Shown: in pieces, positions 6,321 to 14,251 of the stretch
Position numbering within the stretch: the first letter of the stretch is position 1
Layout of the letters: each line of letters opens with the position of its first letter
From: an uncultured Gammaproteobacteria bacterium
Lineage (GTDB): Bacteria; Pseudomonadota; Gammaproteobacteria; Coxiellales; Coxiellaceae
Direction of reading: 5' to 3'
DNA: 16,887 bases
Assembly (NCBI GenBank): GCA_903870185.1
Contig: CAIQCE010000228.1
Location: 1-16,887 of the forward strand
Notes under the pieces: model-generated
Seen by the model: the letters and a program-made list of their open reading frames with translations, nothing else
Database searches by the model: none
What the model was told of the DNA's origin: nothing
Translations under genes and position numbers: made by a program

Positions 6321-6668
6321 TTACGTATTCTTAGGCTTATGAATTGATTTTTTCTTAGGTGCTGGAAAAGGCAATGCCGCAGCAGTAACTATAATTAGCT
6401 GAGTCAACCATTCATGATTTTCCCATTGGTCACCCGAGATCACAAGATACAGCTTTGAGCCAGGGTATGCTTCACCTTCAATGTAATTGCCAATAAAGTT
6501 CTTACCAGCTTCTGTGGGTTTCACAAAAAATTGATCATCAGCAATAAAGGCAACAATTTTTCCATCGCAATAAATTCCATATTCACCAAACATTTTCTTC
6601 GCTGTAACTATTCCCGCACCCGCAATTTGTTCGAGAATATAATCTGCAGTACTTTGTTTAGAGGCCAT
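6321..6668 (-). CDS. TfoX/Sxy N-terminal domain family protein
   Basis: This 115-residue protein matches the stand-alone TfoX N-terminal domain family along its whole length: QSTADYILEQIAGAG, KKMFGEYGIYCDGK (about residues 24-37), FFVKPTEAGKNF and a conserved ISGDQW near residue 78. The last 15 residues are Pro/Lys-rich. In Sxy/TfoX this domain belongs to a regulator of competence genes; short single-domain members like this one have no proven role. ATG at 6668 follows AGGTGA by 8 nt, and the gene starts 15 nt after the VOC gene, so it is the last gene of a three-gene operon. The family call is firm. Confidence 0.9.
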   Translation of the reverse strand: MASKQSTADYILEQIAGAGIVTAKKMFGEYGIYCDGKIVAFIADDQFFVKPTEAGKNFIGNYIEGEAYPGSKLYLVISGDQWENHEWLTQLIIVTAAALPFPAPKKKSIHKPKNT

Positions 6669-6683
6669 AGTTCATTCACCTAA

Positions 6684-7070
6684 TTAACTCATGGGGGTGC
6701 AAAATTCTACTAAACAGCCATTAAGGTCACGAACATAAGCGACCGTTTGACCCCAAGGATTTTCTACAGGATCAGTAACGCGAACAGCACCATTTTGCAA
6801 AGCTTTCTCAAAGGCCGCTTTAACATCTGTTGTCGTGAAAGCTATTTCAAAACCAGCGGAGGGGTTTTTCAAATTGTTCTTAACCACCGTTAGACCATTC
6901 ATTTCAGCCATTACATCAGCAGCAAAGCTTAATTTTGTTATTCCTGTTTCCATTTCACCGTAGAGCTTGCTTTCGTGTAAAAAAAGTTTCTTTAGGCCAA
7001 AAGCTTTTGAATAAAATTCCATAGCAGGCTCAACTTCAGGGACATAAATATTGATATAACTTAATTGCAT
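6684..7070 (-). CDS. VOC family (glyoxalase/bleomycin-resistance fold) protein
   Basis: This 128-residue protein has the paired beta-alpha-beta-beta-beta layout of the VOC superfamily. The first half begins LSYINIYVPEVEPAMEFYSK and the second half (from about residue 72) begins FEIAFTTTDVKAAFEKA. The end has the typical D115-x-N-G-x-x-x-E122-F pattern, where the Glu is usually a metal ligand. The equivalent N-terminal His seen in many members is absent (Asn7 lies nearby), so the metal site may differ. Members include glyoxalase I, dioxygenases and antibiotic-binding proteins; the substrate cannot be told from sequence. The start follows GAGGAG closely, 14 nt after the SDR stop, indicating cotranscription. 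Confidence 0.9.
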   Translation of the reverse strand: MQLSYINIYVPEVEPAMEFYSKAFGLKKLFLHESKLYGEMETGITKLSFAADVMAEMNGLTVVKNNLKNPSAGFEIAFTTTDVKAAFEKALQNGAVRVTDPVENPWGQTVAYVRDLNGCLVEFCTPMS

Positions 7071-7084
7071 TTTCTCTCCTCTTT

Positions 7085-7846
7085 TTATTGCTGAGCCAAT
7101 AAACCGCCATCAACTCTTAAAACACTGCCAACTGTAAATGAAGCCGCATCTGAACATAACCAAAGAACAGCATTAGCTATTTCACTAGGATCTGCTAATC
7201 GCCCAATAGGGTGTCTTGCTAAAATAGGGCCTATCATCTCAGGATTAATTCTTCGGCATTCTTCAATTTGAGCGGTCTCAGTTCCACCTGGGCAAATAGC
7301 ATTCACACGAATACCTTGTTTGATAAATTCTAGTGCAGCACATTTAGTGATTCCAATTACACCATGTTTGCTAGCCACATATCCATAATGTTGAGCCGTA
7401 CCTGCCAATCCGGAAGTAGAGGCAATATTTACAATGGCTCCTCCGTTGTTTTTCAGCATGGCTGGGATCTCATATTTCATAGATAGCCAAACCCCCTTTA
7501 AATTGATGTCAATGACATCATCCCAGCTCTCTTCAGAGTATTGATCTAAAGGTGCCATAGCCCCTGCTACACCTGCATTATTACAGGCATAATCTAAGTG
7601 CCCATAATACTCCAAAGTTTGTGAAATCATTTTTTCTACTTCAATAGCTTTAGAGACATCTGCTTTTATAAATCTAGCATCACCACCATTCTTTAGGATT
7701 AATTCAACTGTTTCTTCTCCATTATTTTGGTTACGGTCGACCACCACCACTTTTGCATTTGCGTCAGAAAATGCAATGGCTGTTGCACGTCCAATACCTG
7801 AAGCTGCTCCTGTCACTAATGCAATTTTATTTTCGAAGTTAAACAT
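7085..7846 (-). CDS. SDR family NAD(P)-dependent oxidoreductase
   Basis: The chosen ATG (7846-7844) follows AGGA by 5 nt and gives 253 residues, the normal length of a classical SDR. Frame-open sequence reaches 7963, but the only good promoter lies at 7901-7929, inside that extension, so the longer form is unlikely. The coenzyme motif TGAASGIG is at 12-19, and Asp37 after the second strand favours NAD(H). NNAG is at 89-92, with the catalytic set N114, S143, Y156 and K160 (YVASK). The C-terminus has the usual ASFTVGSVLRVDGG. The protein is a cytosolic oxidoreductase acting on an alcohol or ketone; the substrate is unknown. It is the first gene of an operon with the VOC and TfoX-domain genes. 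Confidence 0.93.
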   Translation of the reverse strand: MFNFENKIALVTGAASGIGRATAIAFSDANAKVVVVDRNQNNGEETVELILKNGGDARFIKADVSKAIEVEKMISQTLEYYGHLDYACNNAGVAGAMAPLDQYSEESWDDVIDINLKGVWLSMKYEIPAMLKNNGGAIVNIASTSGLAGTAQHYGYVASKHGVIGITKCAALEFIKQGIRVNAICPGGTETAQIEECRRINPEMIGPILARHPIGRLADPSEIANAVLWLCSDAASFTVGSVLRVDGGLLAQQ

Positions 7847-7900
7847 TTTCATCCTAATTAGTTGCGAATAATGAGAATTCATTACGATCCAAACGGTAAA

Positions 7901-7929
7901 ATTATATAAGAATTCAATTTGCATTAGAA
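7901..7929 (-). promoter_or_regulatory. Promoter of the SDR-VOC-TfoX operon
   Basis: On the minus strand a weak TTCTAA (7929-7924), a 17-nt spacer and a perfect TATAAT (7906-7901) give a start near 7894 and a leader of about 48 nt to ATG 7846. Its position decides the SDR start codon. Confidence 0.5.
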
Positions 7930-7946
7930 GGATATGTTGTAGGGAA

Positions 7947-7970
7947 GGGGTCGATGCATGCATCGACCCC
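7947..7970. terminator. 24-bp perfect palindrome downstream of the APH-type gene
   Basis: GGGGTCGATGCA (7947-7958) is followed directly by its reverse complement (7959-7970). It starts 9 nt beyond the stop of the 7980-8888 gene and lies upstream of the SDR operon promoter, so it probably separates the two units. The T-rich run lies on the plus-strand side (CTTTCTTAATTAATT), so in the minus-strand transcript it lacks a classic U-tract. With no loop bases, the hairpin would have to open its centre. Confidence 0.6.
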
Positions 7971-7979
7971 CTTTCTTAA

Positions 7980-8888
7980 TTAATTAGATTCATGTTCTTT
8001 CAGAATTTCGTCAATAAGATGTTTTTGCTGCAAGGCCTCTGGGCCGGTTTTATTCTCTAATGAGACTATCGTAATCATGGCTTTCCATAAAGCCCAGCCC
8101 CGAGCACGAGCCCACGTGTCTTCATCTAGGGCCAAATGTGATTTGAATATTGCTCGGCTTTCACCTTTCAGGAATGTCCATGCTATTGCTAAATCACAAG
8201 CGGGGTCACCTACACCCATGCATCCAAAATCAATGACAGCAATCAATCGTCCCTCTTTTAGCAGGATATTTCCAGCGCTTAAATCGCCATGAATCCATAA
8301 TGGGCTTTGACTCCAGGTTGAGCTTATCGCTTTTCCCCAAATAGCAGTTGCCGCATTGACATCTATATGAGCATGTAATGCGGCAAGAGCAGTGCGAGCT
8401 TCACTGTCATAAACCGAAGGATGTGCACCTCGATAATAATTATGAGGTCCTGCTAATGGGGCGCCGGTAACATCGATATCATGTAATTCATTTAAAAATT
8501 GAGCGAGATCCAAGGCGATTTCGGATAAGTCCATCTCATTAATTAAAACTGAATTTGCACTTTCTCCCTCGATCCAGCGATAGATGGACCAGTTCAAAGG
8601 ATAATTTTTTGAAGGCTGTCCCATCGCGAGGGGTTCAGGAATAGGGAGCGAAAAATGAGGTGTTAGTAGCGGCAGCCATTTATGTTCCTTCTGAACTTGC
8701 AGTGCATATTCTTCAGCGCTGGGTAGCCTTATAGACATCTCTTCACCTAATCGAAAAGTTTTATTATCCCAGCCTCCTAATTCAAGCGTTCTGATGGGTA
8801 AATGAGCCCATTGTGGAAATTGTTCTGCAATAAGCTCAACGGCTAATGATAAGGGGATATTCAATTTATTAGACATATTGTTCGCCAT
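7980..8888 (-). CDS. Aminoglycoside phosphotransferase (APH) family kinase
   Basis: This 302-residue protein has a protein-kinase-like APH fold. The catalytic loop IHGDLSAGNILL gives D202 as catalytic base and N207 as Mg ligand, and IDFGCMGVGDPACDLA carries the DFG aspartate D220. The N-terminal lobe has LGGWDNKTFRLG (about 37-48) as the nucleotide-binding turn and a Glu in QKEHKWLP that may pair with the lobe's Lys/Arg. Family members phosphorylate small molecules including aminoglycosides, choline and homoserine. This looks like the chromosomal type rather than a known resistance enzyme, and the substrate is unknown. The start is ATG 8888 with a weak GAAG upstream; ATG 8876 is an alternative. 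It is probably transcribed alone from the promoter at 8911-8938. Confidence 0.88.
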   Translation of the reverse strand: MANNMSNKLNIPLSLAVELIAEQFPQWAHLPIRTLELGGWDNKTFRLGEEMSIRLPSAEEYALQVQKEHKWLPLLTPHFSLPIPEPLAMGQPSKNYPLNWSIYRWIEGESANSVLINEMDLSEIALDLAQFLNELHDIDVTGAPLAGPHNYYRGAHPSVYDSEARTALAALHAHIDVNAATAIWGKAISSTWSQSPLWIHGDLSAGNILLKEGRLIAVIDFGCMGVGDPACDLAIAWTFLKGESRAIFKSHLALDEDTWARARGWALWKAMITIVSLENKTGPEALQQKHLIDEILKEHESN

Positions 8889-8910
8889 ATCAACTTCTTG
8901 AGATGCTGGA

Positions 8911-8938
8911 ATCTTAGTGGGCGTAGGTAAATTGTCAA
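8911..8938 (-). promoter_or_regulatory. Promoter of the APH-type gene, with a consensus -35 inside a repeat remnant
   Basis: The minus strand reads TTGACA (8938-8933), a 16-nt spacer and TAAGAT (8916-8911), with the start codon at 8888. The -35 hexamer lies in the centre of the decayed AAGTTGACAA repeat at 8919-8952. Confidence 0.55.
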
Positions 8939-8952
8939 CTTGCCTGCGTGTT
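8919..8952. repeat. Decayed copy of the CGTAAGTTGTCAACTTACG repeat
   Basis: GCGTAGGTAAATTGTCAACTTGCCTGCG is an imperfect version of the CGTACGTAAGTTGTCAACTTACGTACG-type core found in the arms of 6237-6316. It lies between the divergent APH and aldo/keto reductase genes. The rest of the 177-nt gap (8953-9065) shows no further convincing element. Confidence 0.6.
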
Positions 8953-9065
8953 CAAGATTGTACTTAATTTACTGTCTGCATTTTAAGTTATGGTCAAGCT
9001 AGCATTTATCTAGACTCCATATTAACATTCCACGCACTCAATTTTAGTTTATTAAGGGGATAAAA

Positions 9066-10052
9066 ATGAATTCTAGACGTTTAGGTGCAAGTGATTTAGT
9101 GGTTTCAGCAATGGGTTTAGGTTGCATGGGTATGTCGATGGGTTATGGTCCCGGTGATGATGCAGAGTCAACGCGAACCATCCATCGAGCTATTGATCTG
9201 GGTGTAACCCTAATTGACACGGCTAATATGTATGGCTGGGGGCACAATGAAGAGCTGATTGGTAAGGCTATTAAAAATCATCGAAACAAATTAACACTAG
9301 CTACAAAAATGGGATTTGTTGGAAGAGGGGAGGGTAAGGCTTTAGACTATTATTTGGATGGTTCACCTGCGCATATAAAAGAAGCTTGTGAGGCGAGTTT
9401 AAAGCGATTAGGAGTGGATGTCATTGATCTTTATTATTTACACCGTGTAGATCCTAAAACACCGATTGAAGATTCAATAGGAGCAATGGCTGAGCTTGTG
9501 AAAGCAGGTAAGATTCGTCATGTTGGAGTTTCAGAAATCAAGCCAGCTACTATTCGCCGTGCTGCTAAAGTTCATCCTATCACTGCCGTACAAACAGAAT
9601 ATTCACTTTGGGAACGCTATCCAGAAGATGAAATTTTACCTACATGCCAAGAGCTCGGTATTGGCTTTGTGGCTTATTGCCCATTGGGTAGGGGATTTTT
9701 AACGGGTGCTATTAACAATGTTGCTGAATTATCTGCCGGAGATTTTAGACAAAGCTTGCCGCGATTTACCGGTGATAATTTCATCGAGAATCAGAAATTA
9801 ATAGCTCAATTTAAAAAGATTGCGGCGATGAAGAATTGTAGTCCAGCGCAATTAGCATTGGCATGGATATTATCAAGAAATGAAAATATCATACCCATAC
9901 CAGGTACAAAACGAATTCAGAATCTTGAAGATAATGTTGGTGCAGCAGATCTTCAATTATCCTCAGAAGACCTTGGTTGTTTGGAAAGTATCTTTCCTAA
10001 GAATGCAGCAAAAGGAGCGAAATATCCAAAAGAATTTGATTGTGAAGGATAA
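9066..10052 (+). CDS. Aldo/keto reductase
   Basis: This 328-residue protein spans a full (beta/alpha)8 aldo/keto reductase. It begins SRRLGASDLVVSAMGLGCMG, typical of the YajO/YakC-like bacterial subgroup. The catalytic tetrad is D51, Y56 (DTANMYGWG), K81 (ATKMG) and H126 (YLHRVD). The NADPH-binding end is seen in IIPIPGTKRIQNLEDN (about 284-299). The enzyme would reduce aldehydes or ketones in the cytosol; the substrate is unknown. ATG 9066 follows a strong AAGGGG by about 6 nt. A palindrome 14 nt after the stop separates it from the convergent giant gene. A family-level call is safe. Confidence 0.94.
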   Translation: MNSRRLGASDLVVSAMGLGCMGMSMGYGPGDDAESTRTIHRAIDLGVTLIDTANMYGWGHNEELIGKAIKNHRNKLTLATKMGFVGRGEGKALDYYLDGSPAHIKEACEASLKRLGVDVIDLYYLHRVDPKTPIEDSIGAMAELVKAGKIRHVGVSEIKPATIRRAAKVHPITAVQTEYSLWERYPEDEILPTCQELGIGFVAYCPLGRGFLTGAINNVAELSAGDFRQSLPRFTGDNFIENQKLIAQFKKIAAMKNCSPAQLALAWILSRNENIIPIPGTKRIQNLEDNVGAADLQLSSEDLGCLESIFPKNAAKGAKYPKEFDCEG

Positions 10053-10065
10053 AAGCTATAGAGCT

Positions 10066-10084
10066 TAAGGTGCCTGGCACCTTA
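10066..10084. terminator. 19-bp palindrome TAAGGTGCCTGGCACCTTA between convergent genes
   Basis: It has perfect 9-bp arms around a single T. It belongs to the same family as 1731-1747 and occupies the 55-nt gap between the aldo/keto reductase stop (10052) and the stop of the 1107-residue gene (10108), so it probably serves as a hairpin for both transcripts. No strong T-tract follows on either side. Confidence 0.65.
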
Positions 10085-10107
10085 GTTCACAATTTCGCGA
10101 GATAGTC

Positions 10108-13100
10108 TTAAGGCTGTCTCTTAAAGTCGCTTTTTTGCTCTGATGCGTTGCTCGGGTTATCACTCAAATCCCTATGTGTTTGCCTATTGGTTCCAGGTCT
10201 CAAAAATCCCATAACATTTGGATATCTAGTTCCGATAGGTGCTCTTAAGGCGGAGTTTAAGCATTTACCCCCTTCTTCTAGCTTTGATGCGGGGGTAGCC
10301 TTCCACGCTCGATAAGCGCCATACAATTTTGCTAATCGTCCATTTGAAAGGCCAGGAAAATCTCTTAATTCTGCTCGGGTCAATGTTTGATTTGTTTTAA
10401 TGATTTCAGCTAATTTTTGGGCTGATTTTAATTTTTCTTTTTTACTATATCGAGAGAAAATTTTTGAAACCCAGGATTCATCCAATTGGTTCGAGCGTTT
10501 TTCAATATAAGTTTTCACCAGATCATACAATAAAACTCCAAAAATAGGAGTGCTTTTATATTTCGCCATTTCGTTTAGAGCTGGAGTAACTCGAAAAATA
10601 TTTGAGCTATAAGTTGAAGGCTGTCCTTGTCCTAGTGTATCATCCAGTATCGAAAATCCCAGTTTTTGGCTAGTTAAGCGCTGTATTTCTAGACTAGGGA
10701 AAGTTGGCCTTGTTTCTTTTGTTGAGATGCAGAAATCTGACAGAGCGATAACACACTTAATATAACTAAAATCACGTCGGAAAGGGTCGATTTTTATTCC
10801 AAATTTTTCCATAAAAGAAAATAGTTCATCTTTAGTTGTGATTAATGTACTTAATTGGTCTTTTACTAAGCTTAGTATCTTAAGTTTTTCATTAGAGTTT
10901 AATACTAAAAGAAGGTTTTCAAGTTGGGTGAAATTAGTAGGTCTCAGCTCACTATTCTTTTCCATCTTTTTTAACAATTGCTTAGAAAGATCTGATGATG
11001 GAATTTGAGCTCTTGATAATGGCCCTTTTGGAGAGAGTTGTGGATCGATCATTCTATACACAATTTTGTGGAATTGGTCGGGGGTTAATTTAAGTGAAGA
11101 GATTCTTTTTATTATTGAATCAGCAATAGCCTTGGAAAATTCTCTTTCAGTATCCTGTAAAAAATAGGAGCGCATCAGAACATTGAGAAAATGCATAAGT
11201 GATTCGAAATTGTCTGGAAGACTCAAAATTCTTTCTTTGGTTCTCTCCAGTGTTTCCTTTTCTCTTTCTCTAAGGATCGGATGCCTTGAAAGATATGAGT
11301 TCCAACCATGATGCTCTAAGACTTGTATAAAATCACTATATTCACACGGTAGAAATAAATCTGCAGCTAGAGCATCAATGAAAGCCTCGTTATTATCTCT
11401 TAATGCCAGATTGATCAATGAGATAGACTCAGGATCAGGAGGATCAGCCGTCAAAGATAAACCCTGAGTTCTAACATAAATTTTAGATTTAAAATTCATA
11501 TTTCTCTTATGCATTTCTTCTATAGCTTTGGCTTGATCGTGATGCATAAATTGTAGTAGTCGGATGTTATATCCATGGATATAACGTTCCAAAAAAATAA
11601 CTGCATTAGCATTAATGGCTTGTTGAGAAAAAGTTTTTCCATCAATGGCATCAAAAAAAGATATTGGATCATATAGGCCGTGGGTATTTGAATCACCTGA
11701 ATATTTGTTAAAAAAATATTTTGCGGATTTTCCATTATCGTCGGCTTGAATCAAAATAGAAAGCTCATGCCTGATTAAGTGGTTCATGATTTTTTTTGAT
11801 TCAAAGTAGGTGATTAAGGTCGATAGTTTATGACCAAAAATTTCGGTATCTAATCTCATGCCATTCTGTTTTATAAAATCAAGGGCCTGGTCTTCCTGCC
11901 GACCTTCTAGGAGCTGCATGAGCCATCGACTAGACTCATCTTTGAAGTATTTAACAAAAACACCTTCTGGGTTATTTTCCTCCGCACAACTTAACAGTGT
12001 TTTACCATCTACTTCGTCAAATAGATTTATGGTTTCATTCCTAGGATTATTGAATAGCTCTAGTGCTTCTTCTTGTTTTCCCTCTTTAAGAAGATCTTTG
12101 AGTTTTTCCAAAGTCTCAGTTTTAGTTTTGAATGCAATATTGGCCAAAAGAGGGGCTAAATAATTTTGTTCAAGTAATTCCTCATTGGCTTGACGAATTT
12201 CATCCTGAATTCGAGGGAGTTTCAATAATTCACCTAAGCGAAGATATTCTTCATCTGTGCGTGCAGTTCGAAGTAGATGGATTGTTTCCTTTAGATTATC
12301 TCGGGAAGAAGCCATCAAACTTCGATCATATGAGTCAATAAATCCTTTCTTATGAAAAAATTCTTCATAAACAATAATTTTTTTTGCACTTAAAGCTTCC
12401 CCAAATGATTGATCTCCTGTCGCTCCCATTAATGGACCAGAAAGCGCCGTACAAGCCATCATGGAAGGATGTGACATGCCTTGGGTGTAAATGACACGAT
12501 ATGTTTTTCCACCTCGTTCTTTGTTACCGTGAAGAACTTCTTCTTTCCCAGTATCGGCATTATAAAATGTAATTAATTCAAATCCGGCGGTAATCAAACG
12601 ATCTTTGACTGCACTTAACGCCTTCTTTTTACTTGAGAGTTGCTTTCCGACCATAAGGACATCTTGGTTTTTGGAGCTGTCTTTATAGAATTCGGCATGA
12701 ATTTTTAAAAAATGTTCTGCGGCTGAAGGTGAGGTCTCTTCATCATGGCTGTATTGGAAGCTTAGTTCTGCCCGTGGTTCGGTCTTTAAAATAGTGTTAC
12801 GAATTTTTTCATCAAGCATGGAAACCCAATTCGTTCCCGCTGGGCTACTTAAACTTGGATTGAATATAATACCTCTATCATTAAATGCTTGATCAAAGCC
12901 AGGAGTTACGGTGCGTTGATAGCGCATATTTCCAAATTCTTTACGTTTAAGCTTGCGGTGATGTTGTCTCTTAAGGGTTTCTGAAAATAATGATCTGCTT
13001 CTTACTGTCAACCCTCCGTACTCGGTAACAAGTGTTAATGGTACTGGAGTAGGACTGCTGGCTAAAGCCACATCAATTTGCTCAAGAATACTAAGGTGTG

Positions 13101-13431
13101 GATTTTCAACCTCTTTTGCTGCTGGAGAAATGGAACCAGGGAAAGAGGGTACTTCGATAACAGCACCTATTTCGATTTTCCTGCTGCCATCGCTTGTTAA
13201 GACACGCTCTTGAAGTTCCGTCGGAGTTAAAACTTCTACTCCAAATTCTTGGGCTCCTTTTAGAATCTGAATTTTATCCTTTCCTGAATTCTGTGTGACT
13301 AGATAAATAGGGGTGTCGGTTCCATGGGCTGCATAGTAGGCACGAAGTTCTTGAGCTGATTTTAAGGCAAATATAAAATCCCCATAGCCTCCGTATCCAT
13401 CATTGACGGCAATAACTAGAGATTTAGTCAT
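10108..13431 (-). CDS. 1107-residue protein: GT-B glycosyltransferase-like N-terminus plus ankyrin-like repeats
   Basis: ATG at 13431 follows GAGGGG by about 5 nt. Residues 1-390 look like a two-lobed GT-B-type sugar transferase. A Gly-rich first loop (NDGYGGYGDFIFALKSA, about 10-26) follows the first strand, and the second lobe has SHPSMMACTALSGPLMGATGDQSFGEALSAKK split over about 320-350, where GDQSFGEAL (about 339-347) resembles the donor-binding turn of such enzymes. From about 441 to 690 come about four 60-residue helical modules resembling degenerate ankyrin pairs. The clearest are INLFDEVDGKTLLSCAEENN (~468-487) and ISFFDAIDGKTFSQQAINAN (~600-619). The remainder to 1107 is helical and charged, ending KSDFKRQP. 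There is no signal peptide or membrane helix. Size and architecture recall Dot/Icm-type effectors, but that is inference, and the glycosyltransferase call rests on fold-like motifs only. Confidence 0.6.
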   Translation of the reverse strand: MTKSLVIAVNDGYGGYGDFIFALKSAQELRAYYAAHGTDTPIYLVTQNSGKDKIQILKGAQEFGVEVLTPTELQERVLTSDGSRKIEIGAVIEVPSFPGSISPAAKEVENPHLSILEQIDVALASSPTPVPLTLVTEYGGLTVRSRSLFSETLKRQHHRKLKRKEFGNMRYQRTVTPGFDQAFNDRGIIFNPSLSSPAGTNWVSMLDEKIRNTILKTEPRAELSFQYSHDEETSPSAAEHFLKIHAEFYKDSSKNQDVLMVGKQLSSKKKALSAVKDRLITAGFELITFYNADTGKEEVLHGNKERGGKTYRVIYTQGMSHPSMMACTALSGPLMGATGDQSFGEALSAKKIIVYEEFFHKKGFIDSYDRSLMASSRDNLKETIHLLRTARTDEEYLRLGELLKLPRIQDEIRQANEELLEQNYLAPLLANIAFKTKTETLEKLKDLLKEGKQEEALELFNNPRNETINLFDEVDGKTLLSCAEENNPEGVFVKYFKDESSRWLMQLLEGRQEDQALDFIKQNGMRLDTEIFGHKLSTLITYFESKKIMNHLIRHELSILIQADDNGKSAKYFFNKYSGDSNTHGLYDPISFFDAIDGKTFSQQAINANAVIFLERYIHGYNIRLLQFMHHDQAKAIEEMHKRNMNFKSKIYVRTQGLSLTADPPDPESISLINLALRDNNEAFIDALAADLFLPCEYSDFIQVLEHHGWNSYLSRHPILREREKETLERTKERILSLPDNFESLMHFLNVLMRSYFLQDTEREFSKAIADSIIKRISSLKLTPDQFHKIVYRMIDPQLSPKGPLSRAQIPSSDLSKQLLKKMEKNSELRPTNFTQLENLLLVLNSNEKLKILSLVKDQLSTLITTKDELFSFMEKFGIKIDPFRRDFSYIKCVIALSDFCISTKETRPTFPSLEIQRLTSQKLGFSILDDTLGQGQPSTYSSNIFRVTPALNEMAKYKSTPIFGVLLYDLVKTYIEKRSNQLDESWVSKIFSRYSKKEKLKSAQKLAEIIKTNQTLTRAELRDFPGLSNGRLAKLYGAYRAWKATPASKLEEGGKCLNSALRAPIGTRYPNVMGFLRPGTNRQTHRDLSDNPSNASEQKSDFKRQP

Positions 13432-13555
13432 AATGACCCCTCTTTGAGCTCATATCTTATGGCGGATAGACCATATTTTGATTTTTGTCTGTGGCCTGGA
13501 AGGCCCTTTTCTTAGCTTAAGTATAGAGGTGTTTTCTTAAAAAACCATTAAGGCC

Positions 13556-13570
13556 AAGGCGCCAGGCACC
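13556..13570. repeat. Decayed copy of the AAGGTGCCAGGCACCTT palindrome
   Basis: AAGGCGCCAGGCACC keeps most of the core but has lost symmetry at three positions. It lies about 125 nt upstream of the 1107-residue gene, in a 262-nt gap (13432-13693). That gap also holds a possible TATACT -10 box for the giant gene near 13520-13526 and a short GGCCT-GGA-AGGCC hairpin near 13493-13505. I see no gene there. Confidence 0.5.
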
Positions 13571-13693
13571 AAAATTCTTCGGTATGCTACGGGACAATTT
13601 ACTACGTAGAGCTTAAGGTTTTTCTTAGCGCTATTCAACTTGCTAATGTCCTTTATGCTATTGAGATGTGTAAAGTCAGGGGTGGGTATAGGT

Positions 13694-13981
13694 CTAAAGG
13701 CTGAGTTCACTGTGTGAGCCTAATCGGACCAATTGTAGAAGGTCATGATTCACTTTTCGATAAATCAAAACTAAGTCAGGCTTGATGTGACAGTCTCTAT
13801 GGTCTTTCCACTCACCTGTTAATGAGTGATCGAAATGCTTGCGGGATAGAGGCAGGTCCTTTGACAGCAGATTTAATACAGATTGCAAAATAGTATCAAC
13901 ATTCTTATGTCTAGGAGTTGCTCTTACTTTCTTAAAATCACGTTTAAATGCAGTAGTGATTTCAATCCGACGAGTCGTTAT
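13694..13981 (-). CDS. YafQ/RelE-type mRNA interferase toxin with an apparent ATA start
   Basis: Read from an ATA at 13981-13979, this frame gives 95 residues, close to the usual 92 of YafQ. It begins TTRRIEITTAFKRDFKKV, a typical toxin N-terminus. The ribosome-dependent nuclease residues are present by position: H52 (FDH), H65 (RDCH), D69 (KPD) and H90 (GSH). The Trp that usually follows D69 is Leu. AAGGA lies 5 nt before the ATA, exactly where a start codon is expected, and no ATG, GTG or TTG occurs in frame until TTG 13888, which would remove about 31 residues. ATG has probably mutated to ATA, or ATA is used inefficiently. The frame overlaps the antitoxin gene by 20 nt, the normal arrangement. 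Toxin output is probably low or nil. Confidence 0.75.
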   Translation of the reverse strand: MTTRRIEITTAFKRDFKKVRATPRHKNVDTILQSVLNLLSKDLPLSRKHFDHSLTGEWKDHRDCHIKPDLVLIYRKVNHDLLQLVRLGSHSELSL

Positions 13982-14231
13982 GTAATTCCTTCATTAGCGC
14001 ATCAACACTGGAAAATGAAGCTAATTTTCCTTGGCGCGCTTCCTTCATAGCTTTAATTGTTTTAGCGTTAGGTACCAGGGGCTCGAATGGTAACGCTTTT
14101 TCTCGAGCAACGCGAGTCAGTAACATGCGAAATGCATCGGATACAGTAAGTCCCATTGAGGCAAGCACAATAGCGGCCTCTTCTTTGATATGGCCATCGA
14201 TACGGGCTCGAATAACGGCGTTGGTAGTCAT
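13962..14231 (-). CDS. RelB/DinJ family antitoxin
   Basis: This 89-residue protein is a ribbon-helix-helix antitoxin. The N-terminal DNA-binding part reads NAVIRARIDGHIKEEAAIVL with the following GLTVSDAFRMLLTRVA helix, the standard DinJ/RelB pattern. The C-terminal half (LPFEPLVPNAKTIKAMKEA) is the toxin-wrapping segment. It would neutralise the downstream YafQ-like toxin and repress its own operon by binding the palindrome at the promoter. ATG 14231 follows AGGAGA by 7 nt. The gene overlaps the toxin by 20 nt, so translation is coupled. The family call is firm. Confidence 0.92.
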   Translation of the reverse strand: MTTNAVIRARIDGHIKEEAAIVLASMGLTVSDAFRMLLTRVAREKALPFEPLVPNAKTIKAMKEARQGKLASFSSVDALMKELHNDSSD

Positions 14232-14251
14232 AATAGTTCTCCTATCTTTGG

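Noticed and set aside
7847..7963. N-terminal extension of the SDR protein from an ATG at 7963
   Set aside because: A TATAAT promoter and the AGGA ribosome site lie inside it, the extension is unlike any SDR, and ATG 7846 gives the normal 253 residues.
11858..12341. Two overlapping plus-strand open frames inside the 1107-residue gene
   Set aside because: They are antisense to a continuous well-formed coding region and show no start signals.
13694..13888. Toxin as a 64-residue protein starting on TTG 13888
   Set aside because: It would lose about 31 N-terminal residues that match YafQ-type toxins, and there is no ribosome site; the ATA at 13981 sits at the right distance from AAGGA.
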